64,000 nt of DNA from Diadema setosum (GCF_964275005.1 NC_092686.1:48409627-48473626), one strand, 5' to 3'. Counted from the first letter of the stretch, positions 12,505 to 23,727 are shown. The notes: generated by a model not told the origin, from the sequence alone. Numbers and translations are program-made.

Positions 12505-13400
12505 AGGGGTAGACTTTGACTTGGCCGAAAGATCGATCTGAATCTGGTCGTCAGGATATGTTGTGCGGAGACTGCGTCGAGCTTCACGGAATCCCCTCCT
12601 ATACGGAGAAAGCTGATCACGTCAAAAAAATAAATAAATGAAAGACTTCTGGACAGACAGATTTTTCTGTCTAAACGTTAGGCCCTGACCTAACAGTTTG
12701 AAAGCAATAGTCACTACGTGACACTAGTACTACTGACACTGTACAACGGTACAAAAGCATGTGTGGAAGGGTAGCCCGACCAGACGCTGTTAAGGATGGT
12801 ACAGTATTGGTGGAGATGAGAATTGGGCTTTTTGCGAGATAACAAGAAAACACTTAAATGTCTTATGATAATAGTACAGGGCATACCATTTTAAGAGGAA
12901 TTCAAAGTTTATTTGATGAAAATCAGGTTTGGAATGACTGAAACATCAAAAAAACAAAGTAAAACAAAGTGATCGTAATAAAGTGTGGGTCCCACACTTT
13001 ATCAGAATCGCTCTTTTTTTGATATCTCAGCCATTCCAGTCACTAACCGGATAGAAAAGCATCGGGATGCTATCGAAATCGACCCAACCCTGAACTTGCT
13101 GAAGTCTATACTGTCCCCCAACAATTTGTGCGTTTTTTAATAGTAACAGCGAGATAATGCTTATCAATCATTTTTGTGAAGTCATTTGTGAAGACGAGTT
13201 TAGTCACATGATCGATACTGCTACTGTTTCTAGCACTAGTCTCGTTAGACAGAAAGATCCGTCTGTCCGGAGGACTCTTTTATATTTTGTCCTCCGTAGG
13301 GGATCCGTGAAGCCAGACGCAGTCTCCGCGGAACATTCCCCGACGGACAGATACAGACCGATCTTTCGGTCAATAGTCTCGTTAGACCCCGTTTTGGTTA
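12505..13400. mobile_element. Foldback element with ~165-bp inverted arms
   Basis: The left arm (about 12520-12690) contains CCGAAAGATCGATCTG, GCGGAGACTGCGTC, CTTCACGGAATCCCCTCC and GACAGACAG. The right arm (about 13245-13385) carries the same blocks in reverse order and complement: GACAGAAAGATCCGTCTGTC, GGGGATCCGTGAAG, GACGCAGTCTCCGC and CAGACCGATCTTTCGG. Exact ends and target duplication are not clear. A different palindromic repeat (12815-13045) lies between the arms. The element is non-coding; the 181-residue open frame over the right arm is a by-product. Confidence 0.6.
12815..13045. repeat. Palindromic repeat centred on AAAGTGTGGG-T-CCCACACTTT, copy 1
   Basis: The block from GAGATGAGAATTGGGCTTTT to GATATCTCAGCCATTCCAG also occurs at 58965-59190. 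At its centre (12980-13000) a 10-bp inverted pair surrounds a single T. It is nested between the arms of the foldback element 12505-13400, so it is either the filling of that element or a later insertion. Confidence 0.65.
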
Positions 13401-14700
13401 GATCATTAGACCTTCAACTTCCAAGATTGCTAGGTACTGAGCTTGGCATAATTGCCTTATTATTTAAGTGTCATTGTCAATTCAAAATATTCAGAAGTAT
13501 CTGGGGAAAAGCGTGGGATAAAATCCGACAGCTCGACAGATCGGCAGGCGAGTTACGTTGGAAACAAACAAACTACGGAGTATTGTGCGGCGTGCGGCCG
13601 AAGTTCTGGCGAGGGATCGTCCGGGAGGGGCCAGGGGGACGACAGCAGCTGGAGGCGGAGCAGGTATCGCGACACCAATCTAAAAGTTTGGAAACAAAAT
13701 AAGTGTTCGAAACAGAGGTATAATGAACATTATCATACTTACCAGAGAAAATGAGTCTAGTGCGTTAGTTTCATGGTAATATCGCGGACAGACACTTTCT
13801 TCCACCTTACAAACTTAGTTTTAATATTCCTTCGCTCAGGTCCTTCTTTAGGCTTCTTCCCAATCAAATCGTCCCTTATTCCTTTGCGGGATATACAATC
13901 GCTACAATACACGCACACACGTTAAACGTACTCACGTACGTACAATGCCCGGTGTTTAGTGTGTATGGTCACGTGACTTTAACGTTGCTAGGATCTCGGA
14001 CGGCTTTTGCTTGCGCTCGACCAATTCACTTGACGCACAGGTGGTGGTGAGCAAACCAAAGATCAGCATAATGGAAAGGCGTGGTGAGATGAGGTAGGGG
14101 GCACCTCTCTGGTCTGACGTTTGGTTTGTGCGCCACTTCACAACCACCCATTATACTATATTGCACTACAATAGTTTGTAAAATAATTTAGTAGGTGCAA
14201 GGGATGTCAGAGGTAAAACAACTCTTTCATACAGCGAGCCTATTGTTTTGATTTATTTCACTGTAGGACCTATATTGTCCTAGAACAACTCAGAGCTATA
14301 ACGGGGTGGGGGGGGGGGGGGGACTGAGGGGCGCTATAATCTGTAGAGGCTGAATCCTCCGAGAGTCATGTACCTGGAGGCATCTTTCCCTCGCGATGGA
14401 AGGAGTCGATCCAACTAATCCCACTCTTTAACACTGGTGGAAATCCTCCCCAGTAAATTACCGACCTTTCGAGATTTTTATTGCCATGATCATGTTTCAA
14501 AAGTCCTTGAAATTGTCGTCCAAAATCAAAATCTTTATTCAAAATCAAATGGCTTGCTGTCCGCAGCACAGTCATCGGTTTCCGAGATGAACAATCAACT
14601 ACAACAGCCTTCCTGAAGGTAACGGATGACTGGTCATTCCCTATCGACAGGAGTCTCTACACCAAAGCAATCTTTTTTTCTTTTTTTTTTAATATATACT
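13401..14700. other. Intergenic, nothing firm
   Basis: This presumably includes the promoter side of the minus-strand gene ending at 7828, since its 5' exon must lie upstream of 12037. The stretch around 13500-13660 is comparatively GC-rich. A G run lies at 14307-14321. No exon, RNA gene or element end could be fixed. Confidence 0.3.
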
Positions 14701-14744
14701 TAAAAGGGTTTTTGTTACGGAGGACCCGTTCATTTATACGTTGC

Positions 14745-15720
14745 AAAAGCTGAAGCAAATGGCTTCATGAAGCCATTTGCTTCACGCTGGACGCCTGTCT
14801 TGCTTGGCTCCACCAAACACTTTTTAATTCAACCATTTCTGAACTTTCAAATACTGTGCCCCGTACACCGCGATGTTCCACATGGCTCTACCCTGTATGG
14901 GGCCTGCATACTAGCTGTTTGTGATATACACATACCAATGATATAGTTAGACAAGTAGAGAATCGTTGTATACAGTTATACGCGGACGACACGGTTTTGT
15001 ATTTTTACATACTGATCCTTCCGAAATCGAGAAAATTTAAACCGTGATCTCAAGCATGTGTATGTTTGGATGTGTTGGAACAAACTGAGTTTAAACCCCA
15101 AAAGACAAAGAGTTTTTTTTTTTTTTTCCATTGGCTCCAGTAGTTTACAAGCAAGGCGTTCTACTCTCCGTATAAGATTGCGCGGACAGGTGATTAAGCA
15201 TTAAGAGACTGTTAAATATCTTGGTGTCATCCTTGATCAACGAATGAAATGGGGTGTTCATATAAATCAAATATGCAGAAGATTAGTATATAATATTGGT
15301 CAGTTATATATGTCGACTTCGTCATTTTCTTAATGAAACCTGCCTTAAATTAGTGTATAATCCTTTAATTCTTCCAATTTTGGATTACGCGGATTTGATT
15401 TCTGATTCGTCAATATGAAATACACTCTGAAATTACAATAGTTACAAAATATAGTAGAGCAGGCAAGAAATTCATCAGAGGTTGACTGGATGTCTTTCAA
15501 GATAAGACGTTAAAAGCGCATGTATTCCATGGTTTTTAAGTGTCTGCATGACTTATAGGTGCTCCTTACCTTAAAGATTCGTTTAGATTTGTTCAGCATA
15601 ATCATGCCCTTCGTTCGAATGAACATTTTTTATTGCCAGAGCCCAAGAGCTGTACTGCATAATGTTTAAGTACAGAGTAAAACTTGCAGCTACAGCGATT
15701 TAATGCTGGAATATTAGTCC
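14745..15720 (+). pseudogene. Decayed LINE reverse transcriptase fragment
   Basis: Translated pieces in different plus-strand frames give the order of blocks of a non-LTR reverse transcriptase: a degenerate GVPQGS-type block (DVPHGSTLYG, about 14871-14900), the catalytic YADD box (QLYADDTVLY, YADD at 14979-14990), a 'WNKLSLNPK' block (about 15075-15105), KYLGVILDQRMKWGVHINQI from 15214, and LDYADLISDS near 15383. Stops and frameshifts separate the blocks, so it is dead, and only part of the RT domain remains; no endonuclease was seen. The block style fits the CR1/Jockey-type branch of LINEs, but I cannot fix the clade. Confidence 0.8.
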
Positions 15721-15948
15721 TCTTCCAGTTTAACCGTTTTTAACAAGGTGATAAATGATTTTGTTCCCATGCTTTTATGATTTTCAAGGACGTATAGACC
15801 AATATTACATGTATTTTCATCAATGATTGAAAAATTCACAGACACATATTTTTAGGTCAATTTTGGTAGATCGGTGAGGGGGGAGGGGGAGGGGTTAGAG
15901 GAGAAAGGGCGTAGTGTTTTTTTATTCATTCTAATTGTATGTACATCA

Positions 15949-16800
15949 TGGGCGTAAATCCCGGGGGGGATGGGGGGGATATATCCCCCCCTGAAATGGA
16001 GGAGGGGGGGATGGCCTGTACAATCATCATGAATTTTGAGGAAAAAAATGGAGGAAGCAGAAATGTAATTGTAACAATTTTGACATAATTATTGCATGAC
16101 GTTTGTACGCCGGCCTTCAGACAGGTGTCATAGCTGAACAGTATTCTATCTTGTAGGAAAATGTATACATAATTTTCTCAAGCGCTCGCTCGCTTCGCTC
16201 GCTCGCGAAGAAAGTAACATCGACATACAGTCACTGTAAAGTATGGCTCAGACGTTGACAACGTCAAATAGTATAGGCCTACATGTAAACATGCTATGAC
16301 GCGAGTAACTGGGGACCATCTGCAAAATATGTACGAAAACAAACAAACAAACAAACAATAACAAAAACTATATCGTCATAATTGAACCCCCTCCATTTCC
16401 TGAATCATTCCTGAGAAACGACAGTGACTGATTACTCAGTCAGGATACATCTATGGGCATTCCCAGGGAAGATCAGGGGCGTCGAATCTATCGGGGGGGG
16501 GGGGGGGGGGCAAAGGGGCATTTGCCCCGCCCCTACGGAAGTGTTTAGGCAGACAAATCATTTATCCCCCAAGCAATTTCCGAGATGAGGACAAATCTCG
16601 AACTTTCTTAACGGAAAATTGTCCAAATATCGCCAGAACTATGCACCAGATCGTTGTATTGCAATCATAAACATGCAAAAGCTCCGCTATACAGGATCCC
16701 TTTCGATAGACTTTGTACACTTTTGAGATTGACGTATATTTCCCTAATTTATCAAAGAGTGCGCAGCAGATCTTTCACTTAACAAAAGCACCCTCATATG
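15949..16800. repeat. G-rich hAT-like tips and degenerate repeat debris
   Basis: Two tip-like words lie here: GGGCGTAAATCCCGGGG at about 15953 and CAGGGGCGTCGAATC at about 16474, each followed by a G run. Between them, at 16180-16207, is a copy of the CGCTCGCTCGCTTCGCTCGC word also found in the array 17690-19880. These look like stacked, truncated hAT-like elements. No matching 8-bp duplications were found. Confidence 0.35.
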
Positions 16801-17690
16801 CAGAGGCGTCGATGGGGGGGGGGGGGATGGTTCCCCCGTAAAAGTGGGACAAACAAAAGCGAAAAATATAGCTACAAACGGCAGTGTTTGGAGTGTAAAA
16901 TGTCAAAATTTTAAAGCTCGCTCGCTCCGCTCGCTCGCATTTAATCGCTATGCCCAAGGAGGTTCAAGAGAATGGAGTCACAACTGTCGTATTTCCTTTG
17001 AAGTCACGTTTGATGCCGCCACTCGAAAGTATTTGAAGCATGTGGCAAACTGGATCTGCCGCGCAGATAGGAAGACAATTGACTCATGTCTCATTGCATA
17101 ATCATCAGCCACTTTCTAACGAAAATATGTCTTTGTGATGGTAATTACTTTTCGCCATCCCTACTTATGAAAGATAGTTGGTATATACTGGTAAAGACAC
17201 GGGGATGCGCGAATAGAAATTGCGCAAAAAATGATGAAATGAAAATGAAAATTACTCGACTGGCCGTGCCCGGCCACTAATCTGATATATCTATTAATAT
17301 ATAATTATACTCGAAGACTATTCCATATCAGTTTTATTTGGAGGAATCAAGTGGAAAAGCGATAAAACCGGCTTTCCAGGAGGGTACAGTTTTAAACACT
17401 TTCACATGATACAGCTCTGATTTATACTTTTGCACATATTTCTTGAAAGGATTGACCTTTGTTTAATGAGCTTTATCATTAAGTGAGATTTCGTTTCATT
17501 TAATAGATAAACAAGCAAAATATAGCCAACATTAATTTAACGTTCAAAATGAATCTTCAGATTGCTCAGCAAGACGGCGGCATCAAACCCCGCCACCAAA
17601 GGCGCAGATGCACCTGTGGAATTCTTTTGTACATCAATAGAAAAGTGACAACTGTTTGAATAATTACAGCCAGTTGGAACTCCATCTCTT
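16801..17690. repeat. Isolated array unit plus spacer, hAT-like tip at left
   Basis: CAGAGGCGTCGATGGGGG at 16801 resembles a hAT tip. At about 16856-16955 there is a single diverged unit of the ~166-bp repeat (GCGAAAAATATAGC, AAATGTCAAAATTTTA, CTCGCTCGCTCCGCTCGC, CATTTAATCGCTATGCC). From 16960 to 17690 nothing was recognised. Confidence 0.4.
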
Positions 17691-19880
17691 AAACCTCCTT
17701 GCTATGCCATTCTCCTGATGCTGCTGCCTGTGAATGGCAGCAGTTGCGCCCGGTGCGCCCCGGCCCCTTAATTTCCAAAGCGAAAAATATAGCTACAAAC
17801 TACAAACGGCAGTTTTTGGACTGTAAAATGTCAAAATTTTTAAGCTCGCTCGCTTCGCTCGCTCGCATTTAATCATTATGCCATTCTCCTGATGTTGCAG
17901 CTAGTAATTGCCAGCAGTTTTCGCCCGATGCGCCCCCCTTAATTTCCAAAGCGAAAAATATAGCTACAAACGGCAGTTTGGGGACTGTAAAATGTCAAAA
18001 TTTTCAAGCTCGCTCCCTTCGTTCGCTCGCATTTAATCATTATGCCATTCTCCTGATGTTGCTGCTAGTAATTGCCAGTAGTTTTCGCCCGGTGCGCCTC
18101 CTTAATTTCCAAGGCGAAAAAATACCAGCCACAAACGACAGTTTGGGGGACTGTAAAATGTCAAAATTTCCAAGCTCGCTCGCTTCGCTCGCTCGCATTT
18201 AATCATTATGCCATTCTCCTGATGTTGCTGCTAGTAATTGCCAGTAGTTTTCGCCCGGTGCGCCCCCCTTAATTTCCAAAGCGAAAAAATACAGCCACAA
18301 CGGACAGTTTTGGGGACTGTAAAATATCAAAATTTTCAAGCTCACTCGCTTCGCTCGCTCGCATTTAATCGTTATGCCATTCTCCTGACGTTGCTGCTAG
18401 TAATTGCCAGTAGTTTTCGCCCGGTGCGCCCCCCTTAATTTCCAAAGCGAAAAAATACAGCCACAAAGGACAGTTTTTGGGACTGTAAAATATCAAAATT
18501 TTCAAGCTCACTCGCTTCGCTCGCTCGCATTTAATCGTTATGCCATTCTTCTGATGTTACTGCCGGCAGTTGCGCCCGGTGTGTCCCCCCCCCCTTGATT
18601 TCCAAAGCGAAAAAATACAGCCCAAACGACAGTTTGAGGACTGTAAAATGTCAAAATTTTCAAACTCGCTCGCTTTCATTTAATCGTTATGCCCATTCTC
18701 CTGATGTTGCATGCTGCCAGTAATTGCCAGCAGTTGTGCCGGTGCGCCCCCTTTAATTTCCAAAGCGAAAAATATAGCTACAAACGACAGTTTTGGGACT
18801 GTAAAAAGTCAAAATTTTCAAGCTCACTCGCTTCGCCCGCTCGTATTCAATCATTATGCCATTCCCCTGATGTTGCTGCCAGTAACTGCCAGTAGTTGCA
18901 CCCGGTGCACCCCCTTAAAGGTCCATCAGTTTACCTTTGGGAGCAGTGATTTTAAAAATGTGCAAGATATCACATTTGATGCATATGTGTAGGTCAGTTG
19001 TATCACAAAACATCCTGCCATATAAAATTTTCGCAATGAAGCCTAAAATGTAAGGAGATATCACTATTTTTCTCAATAAACCATAACTGTAGACGGTTTA
19101 GTCTGGTAACATTCTTATTATAACTATTGTTCACATTTTGTATATTTAACAATACTTAACATCGATTACACTGATTCAAATTTTTACATTGGTTGTTTCT
19201 AGCCCTAACTCATATTTTGGAACTATTTTGAAGCACTAATGCTGGGTTTTCGTTCCATCTGCAAATGGTAAATTATGCCTTTAATTTCCAAAGCGAAAAA
19301 AAAAGTACAGCCAAAAGCGGCAGTTTTGGGACTGTAAAATGTCAAAATTTTCAAGCTCGCTCGCTTCACTCGCTGGCATTTAATTGTTATGCCATTCTCC
19401 TGATGTTGCTGCCAGTAATTGCCAGCAGTTGCACCCGGTGCGCCCCCCCCCCCTTAATTTCCAAAGCAAAAAAATACAGCCACAAACGGCAGTTTTTGGA
19501 CTGTAAAATGTCAAAATTTTCAAGCTCGCTCGCTTCGCTCGCTCGCATCGCTCGCTCGCATTTAATCGCTATACATTCTCCTGATGTTGCTGCCAGTGAT
19601 TGACAACAGTTGCGCCCGGTGCGGCCCCCCTTGATTTCCAAAGCGAAGAAGTATAGCTACAAACGGCAGTTTTTAGCATGTAAAAGCATTATGTCAAAAT
19701 TTTCAAGCTCGCTCGCTCCGCTCGCTCGCATTTAATCGCTATGCCATTTTCCTGATGCTGCTGCCAGTGATTGACAGCAGTTGCGCACGGTGTGCCACCC
19801 CCTTAATTTCCAAAGCGAAGAATATAGCTACAAACGGCAGTTTTTGGACTGTAAAATGTCAAAATTTTCAATATAAAAGA
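17690..19880. repeat. Tandem array of ~166-bp units
   Basis: The anchor GACTGTAAAATGTCAAAATT or a near match recurs at about 17819, 17983, 18149, 18315, 18481, 18639, 18797, 19330, 19499, 19676 and 19847, mostly 158-174 bp apart with three successive 166-bp steps. Each unit holds TTAATTTCCAAAGCGAAAAA, the anchor, the word GCTCGCTCGCTTCGCTCGCT, CATTTAATC, TATGCCATTCTCCTGATG and a CGCCCGGTGCGCCCCCC stretch. Many short open frames arise because 166 is not a multiple of three; they are not genes. A TTAA-flanked element splits the array at 18919-19280. Confidence 0.85.
18919..19280. mobile_element. TTAA-flanked element inserted in the tandem array
   Basis: Array units read CCCCCCTTAATTTCC. Here the array is interrupted exactly at that TTAA: CCCCTTAA then AGGTCCATCAGTTTACC on the left, and GGTAAATTATGCCT then TTAATTTCC on the right, so TTAA is duplicated. 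The tips are weakly inverted (AGGTCC..TTTACC against AGGCAT..TTTACC). It is 362 bp and non-coding. A Kolobok/piggyBac-type target is implied. Confidence 0.75.
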
Positions 19881-20003
19881 TTTCACCGTGGGAGGGAGAA
19901 ACCCCCTTACCATACCCTCCCCCCCCCCCCCTCGCTTGCTTCGCTCCCTCACGATCTCATAACCGCTCCCCCAAGAATCAAATCCTGTCTACGCCGGTGA
20001 TAG
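19881..20003. repeat. Right tip of the array-bearing hAT-like region
   Basis: The array ends in a C run (19919-19931), another CGCTTGCTTCGCTCCC word and CCTGTCTACGCCGGTG. Read in reverse, CACCGGCGTAGACAGG agrees at 11 of 16 positions with CAGTGGCGTATCTAGG, the tip of the intact hAT-like element at 39182. This suggests the array lies inside, or grew from, such an element. No target duplication was found. Confidence 0.4.
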
Positions 20004-20858
20004 GCCCCACTACTTAGTAGGCCTTCGCAGTGATGTCGCACAGGCGGAGCAAGAGCTGAAATACCACGATTTAGTCATTCAATAATATATTGTGAATATT
20101 TCATTTTCTATTGGTTTTTTTAAGAAAAAACAAACAAAAATTTCACCATAAGTGTGCACCAGATCGCTGAATTTCAGGTCTGAAAATGCAAAATCTTCCT
20201 CGTGTGGGAGAGGGACACCCCCCCCCCCCCCCATACACACCCTCCCCCCGTTAACCCGGTCGCTCTCTCTCACAGATATTTCAAAAACAAAAAATGTCTT
20301 CATACTTTTAAGGTCTGATTTTCCGCCGCAAGTCATCTGACAAGCAAAAGAAAGCAACAATAAGAACAAAAAGTCTCCATATTTTTGGTGCCACTTTCCT
20401 CCCACTTTATATTTCATGCAAAAGAGTGGGACATCCGATCCCTGTAAAATGTGCGTGTGGGGGGGGGGGGGGGGGGGGGAGAGAAGCTTCTCCCCCCCCC
20501 CCCCCCCCACAAGGCTGCGCCGGTCCGGTTATGGGCTTGTAAGCGTGGTGATGGTGACCATCCCCCCCCCCCCCCCACTCCTCAGTACGGATTTACGCCG
20601 TTGATGTACATGTACTTTTTTTTCCCCCAATCGATATATAGTTGTATTTTTGTTGTTGTATTGCTTGTATTATTGAAAATGACTTATTTTTATGTATACG
20701 TATCATTGCTGTTTATATGGTTTTCTGTACCCCTCGGTAGAACAGCAGTGTCTTGTAAGCACAACTGAACTGGGCAATCCAGCCGTATCCCAGTTGTGTG
20801 ATAATCTATTTTGTGTATTTATTTTTTATGCTGATTTTATGCGGAAAATAAATACATT
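20004..20858. other. Non-coding with long G and C runs
   Basis: G or C homopolymers occur at about 20218-20233, 20459-20480, 20493-20509 and 20562-20577. Open frames across them give Gly- or Pro-rich low-complexity products and are rejected. No gene is seen. Confidence 0.4.
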
Positions 20859-20859
20859 A

Positions 20860-22371
20860 CAATACAATTCCGAAGGTTCGTTATTCCAAAAGTTTGTATT
20901 ACAGAGTAGTTTGTATTTTAGGTTATTTCGAAAAAAAAAAACAAAAAAAAAAAAAACGAACCGTCGGAATTACAAGCCTCTTTCTTTTTATGCCTCCGCA
21001 ACGAAGTGGCCGGAGGCATTATGTTTTCGGGTCGTCCGTCCGTCCGTCCGTACGTACGTCCGTCCTTCCCGTTTTGTTTTTGTCGATATCTCAAGAACCG
21101 TGTGGTGGTTTTACATCAAACTTGGTATGAGGGTATATCCTTGGGGGATAATACTTTGTGTGGATTTTAGGGTCACAGGGTCAAAGGTCAAATGTCACAG
21201 GTTATTTTGTGAAAAAAATTGAAATTTCATGTTTTTCTCCATATCTCGCAAATGGTTCAAGGTATCTTCATGGAACTTAGTATATATGCTTGTACCGATG
21301 GGCAGTGATTATCTAGAGAAGTTGGGGGTCATGGGTCAAAGGTCAGGGGGGTCAAAGGTCAAGGTCAACTTCTCAAAATATCACTACTTTCCTTATATTT
21401 ATGCAATGAATGAAGGTTTTTTTTTTTTTTTTACTTGATGTACTTGATGTATACGTGTATTACCCAATATATGTTCTGTGAAAAAAATTGAAATTTCATG
21501 TTTTTCTCCATATCTCGCAAATGGTTCAAGGTATCTTCATGGAACTTAGTATATATGCTTGTACCGATGGGCAGTGATTATCTAGAGAAGTTGGGGGTCA
21601 TGGGTCAAAGGTCAGGGGGGTCAAAGGTCAAGGTCAACTTCTCAAAATATCACTACTTTCCTTATATTTATGCAATGAATGAAGGTTTTTTTTTTTAACT
21701 TGATGTATACGTGTATTACCCAATATATGTTCTGTGGGAGGTTTCTTGCCAAAAGGTCAAAGGTCAAAAGGTCAAAGGTCAAGTGAAAGTGCTGAATTGC
21801 ACTTTTTCCTCCATATCTCAAAAGTAACTGAAGGTATCATCATGAAACTTACATATTTATGCATGTTCAACCTAACAGTGATTCTCTTTGGAACTGTGAG
21901 GTCAAAGGTTCAAAGGCCAGGTTTAGATAATGCTATTTTCCCATTTGATACTGAAATTATACTTTTTCTCAATACCTTGAAAAATTACTCAATGCATAAA
22001 CTTATAAAAGGGTCAAAAGGCAAGTAAAAATCATCAGTTCCCCAAATACCTGCACTCTGACATTTTAATCATTCATCCAATTGAACCTAGTTCTAGGAAA
22101 GTGAACATTCAGCACATTTGTGTCAAACCTGTCATTTTAATATTTTGCCAATTGTTTGAAACTGTCATCACACATTGTCAAGACATTGTACTATAGACCT
22201 ATTAGGAGAACCATGCATTATGGCGGAGGCATATCAGTCGCCGTAGCGATATATCTAGTTCTTTTTTTTTTCTTTCGGATGATGAACGATCCTTCGGAAT
22301 AAGGAATCTTATTCTATTTTTCGGAAGTTTTGCAAAAGTTCGGAATGAAGGACCTTCGGATTAACGAACTG
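20860..22371. mobile_element. TA-flanked MITE carrying a nested 1.27-kb element
   Basis: TA flanks lie at 20858-20859 and 22372-22373. The left tip CAATACAATTCCGAAGGTTC and the reverse of the right tip CAGTTCGTTAATCCGAAGGT align. Sub-terminal 'TTCGTTATTCCGAA'-like words recur. The host MITE is about 240 bp once the nested GCCTCCG-type element (20991-22260) is subtracted. Pogo/mariner-type by TA target; no transposase. Confidence 0.6.
20991..22260 (+). mobile_element. GCCTCCGC-type dispersed element, copy 1, with internal tandem duplication
   Basis: It begins TGCCTCCGCAACGAAGTGGC, whose start pairs with CCGGAGGCA a few bases later, followed by a (CCGT)n block (21029-21064). It ends GGCGGAGGCATATCAGTCGC then CGATATATCTAGTT. 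Copy 2 lies reversed at 61149-62054. The segment starting 21208 is repeated almost exactly 269 bp later (21477 to about 21732), while copy 2 holds it once. Runs of GGTCAAAGGTCA occur at about 21178, 21333, 21349 and 21755-21785. Classification is uncertain: no coding region is seen and the ends are not clear inverted repeats. Confidence 0.7.
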
Positions 22372-22373
22372 TA

Positions 22374-23237
22374 ACCCTATAATCACCTTTGCACAGTATT
22401 TAGGATTCGAAATCAACTCAAATGCTACTTTGGGCAGAAAAGGTAAAGGAGAATGAACATGTCACGGAAGAAAGTTCAACTTTTTTCTCTTTATATCTTT
22501 CAAACATGCTGCTCACTCACTCTCACTTACTCTCTCTCTCTTTTTTCTTTTCTCCGCTTTTCAATCCCTTCTCGGCCTCGGCAAAAAACTAATAATAATA
22601 GTATGAGTAACTACAGTGGTATCAGCAAAAGTTGAACATGCCGGTGACTTTACGCGGGAGTCAATTCAAAATGTCTCCCTCTGGCAGTAGCGGGAAATCT
22701 CAAAGGCTGAAAGCCTATCGCTGCATGGGGGTTACTAGAAAAGTTATCTGTCATACACTGCGTCATCAAACTTCAAGAACTGAAGCTTTGAGAAGTGCAC
22801 TTCTTCCATATTCGAGCTGGTATCACCAGCATCCATTCCTTTAACAACAGCAATGAAATCAACAATAACAGGCGCGGTGGAGCACCCCAATTTGCATCTC
22901 ATTATCGCCCCGTTCTATTTGAATTTCCAACGGGCATCCACGGCTGCCCGAAACTGTGTGCATGAAAAAGTCAAATCTTTACTTTCTCCTTGTGCCGCTA
23001 TGCGTGCCGCTAGTAAACTCAAACTTCCCACACTATCTAAGTTTTTAAAAACCTTCCTTTTGATGAAAAAATTATGAAATTTGCTGCACTAGAACTTGAG
23101 ATATTAAAGCGTTTTGAAAATCACCTCTCACAAAACAGTTCTAGAATCATGCCTACTCGGAAAAGTAAATACACTACAGCACACTGCACAGCATTAGGAC
23201 TTTTTAAAAAGATGTAAACTTATGTGCACACGCTTAA
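22374..23237. other. Non-coding, nothing recognised
   Basis: Two plus-strand open frames of 70 and 74 codons (22632-22844 and 22853-23077) follow each other but have no motif I recognise and no clear splice sites. They may be remnants of a repeat. No other feature. Confidence 0.3.
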
Positions 23238-23689
23238 ACAAGAATAAATAAAAGTGAATCCCGGGAAAGCAGCAATACACACGACTGTATCAGTAGAACA
23301 AATCAATTTGAAGGAAAATCTGCCAATCTGTTCAAAAGTTGAGTTTTCAGTGTTGGTGCAGACATTGCTGGATGAGAAGACTTTAGTGCTTTGTGACATC
23401 ATATATATGATAATTATGTGTATACATTGTATAGAAAATTCAACACAATTTCACTCTTCTAGCATAATGGAAGAACACTGAACTTGCTTCTTACAGAAAG
23501 ACAAGTTGAGGGAATGTATACTAACTGAAAAAAAGAAAAAAATGTTTTGTGGAGATTTCTTTGCATTATTTTTTTTTTATATTGTTGTGCATACTGACAT
23601 CACAAACTGTAGTAATCTTCCCATCCAGCGATGGCTGTGCCAAAAATGCATTCACTCAATCCCCGTGTACATTTGGGTTTCACTCCCCT
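23238..23689. mobile_element. TTAA-flanked foldback MITE, copy B (diverged)
   Basis: TTAA lies at 23234-23237 and 23690-23693. Family landmarks are present: TTGCTGGATGAGAAGACTTT on the left and its partner ATCTTCCCATCCAGCGATGG on the right, with GTGACATCATA and TGACATCACAAAC beside them. The arms are more diverged than in copies A and D, so it is an older insertion. Confidence 0.65.
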
Positions 23690-23725
23690 TTAAGGCCGAC
23701 TCCACACATACTCAAACACACCCAT

Positions 23726-23727
<2 letters not shown>

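Noticed and set aside
13157-13702. 181-codon plus-strand frame
   Set aside because: It covers the right arm of the foldback element 12505-13400 and the unrelated sequence after it. No recognisable domain and no splice context.
17690-19880. CRISPR-like array
   Set aside because: Units are contiguous ~166-bp tandem copies without unique spacers, in animal nuclear DNA. It is a minisatellite-type array.
20692-21222. 176-codon plus-strand open frame
   Set aside because: It runs across the left edge of a MITE and into the nested GCCTCCG element; the middle is poly-Lys from an A run. Not a gene.
22632-23077. Two consecutive ~70-codon plus-strand frames
   Set aside because: No recognisable domain in either, and neither is supported by splice sites or repeats of known coding type.
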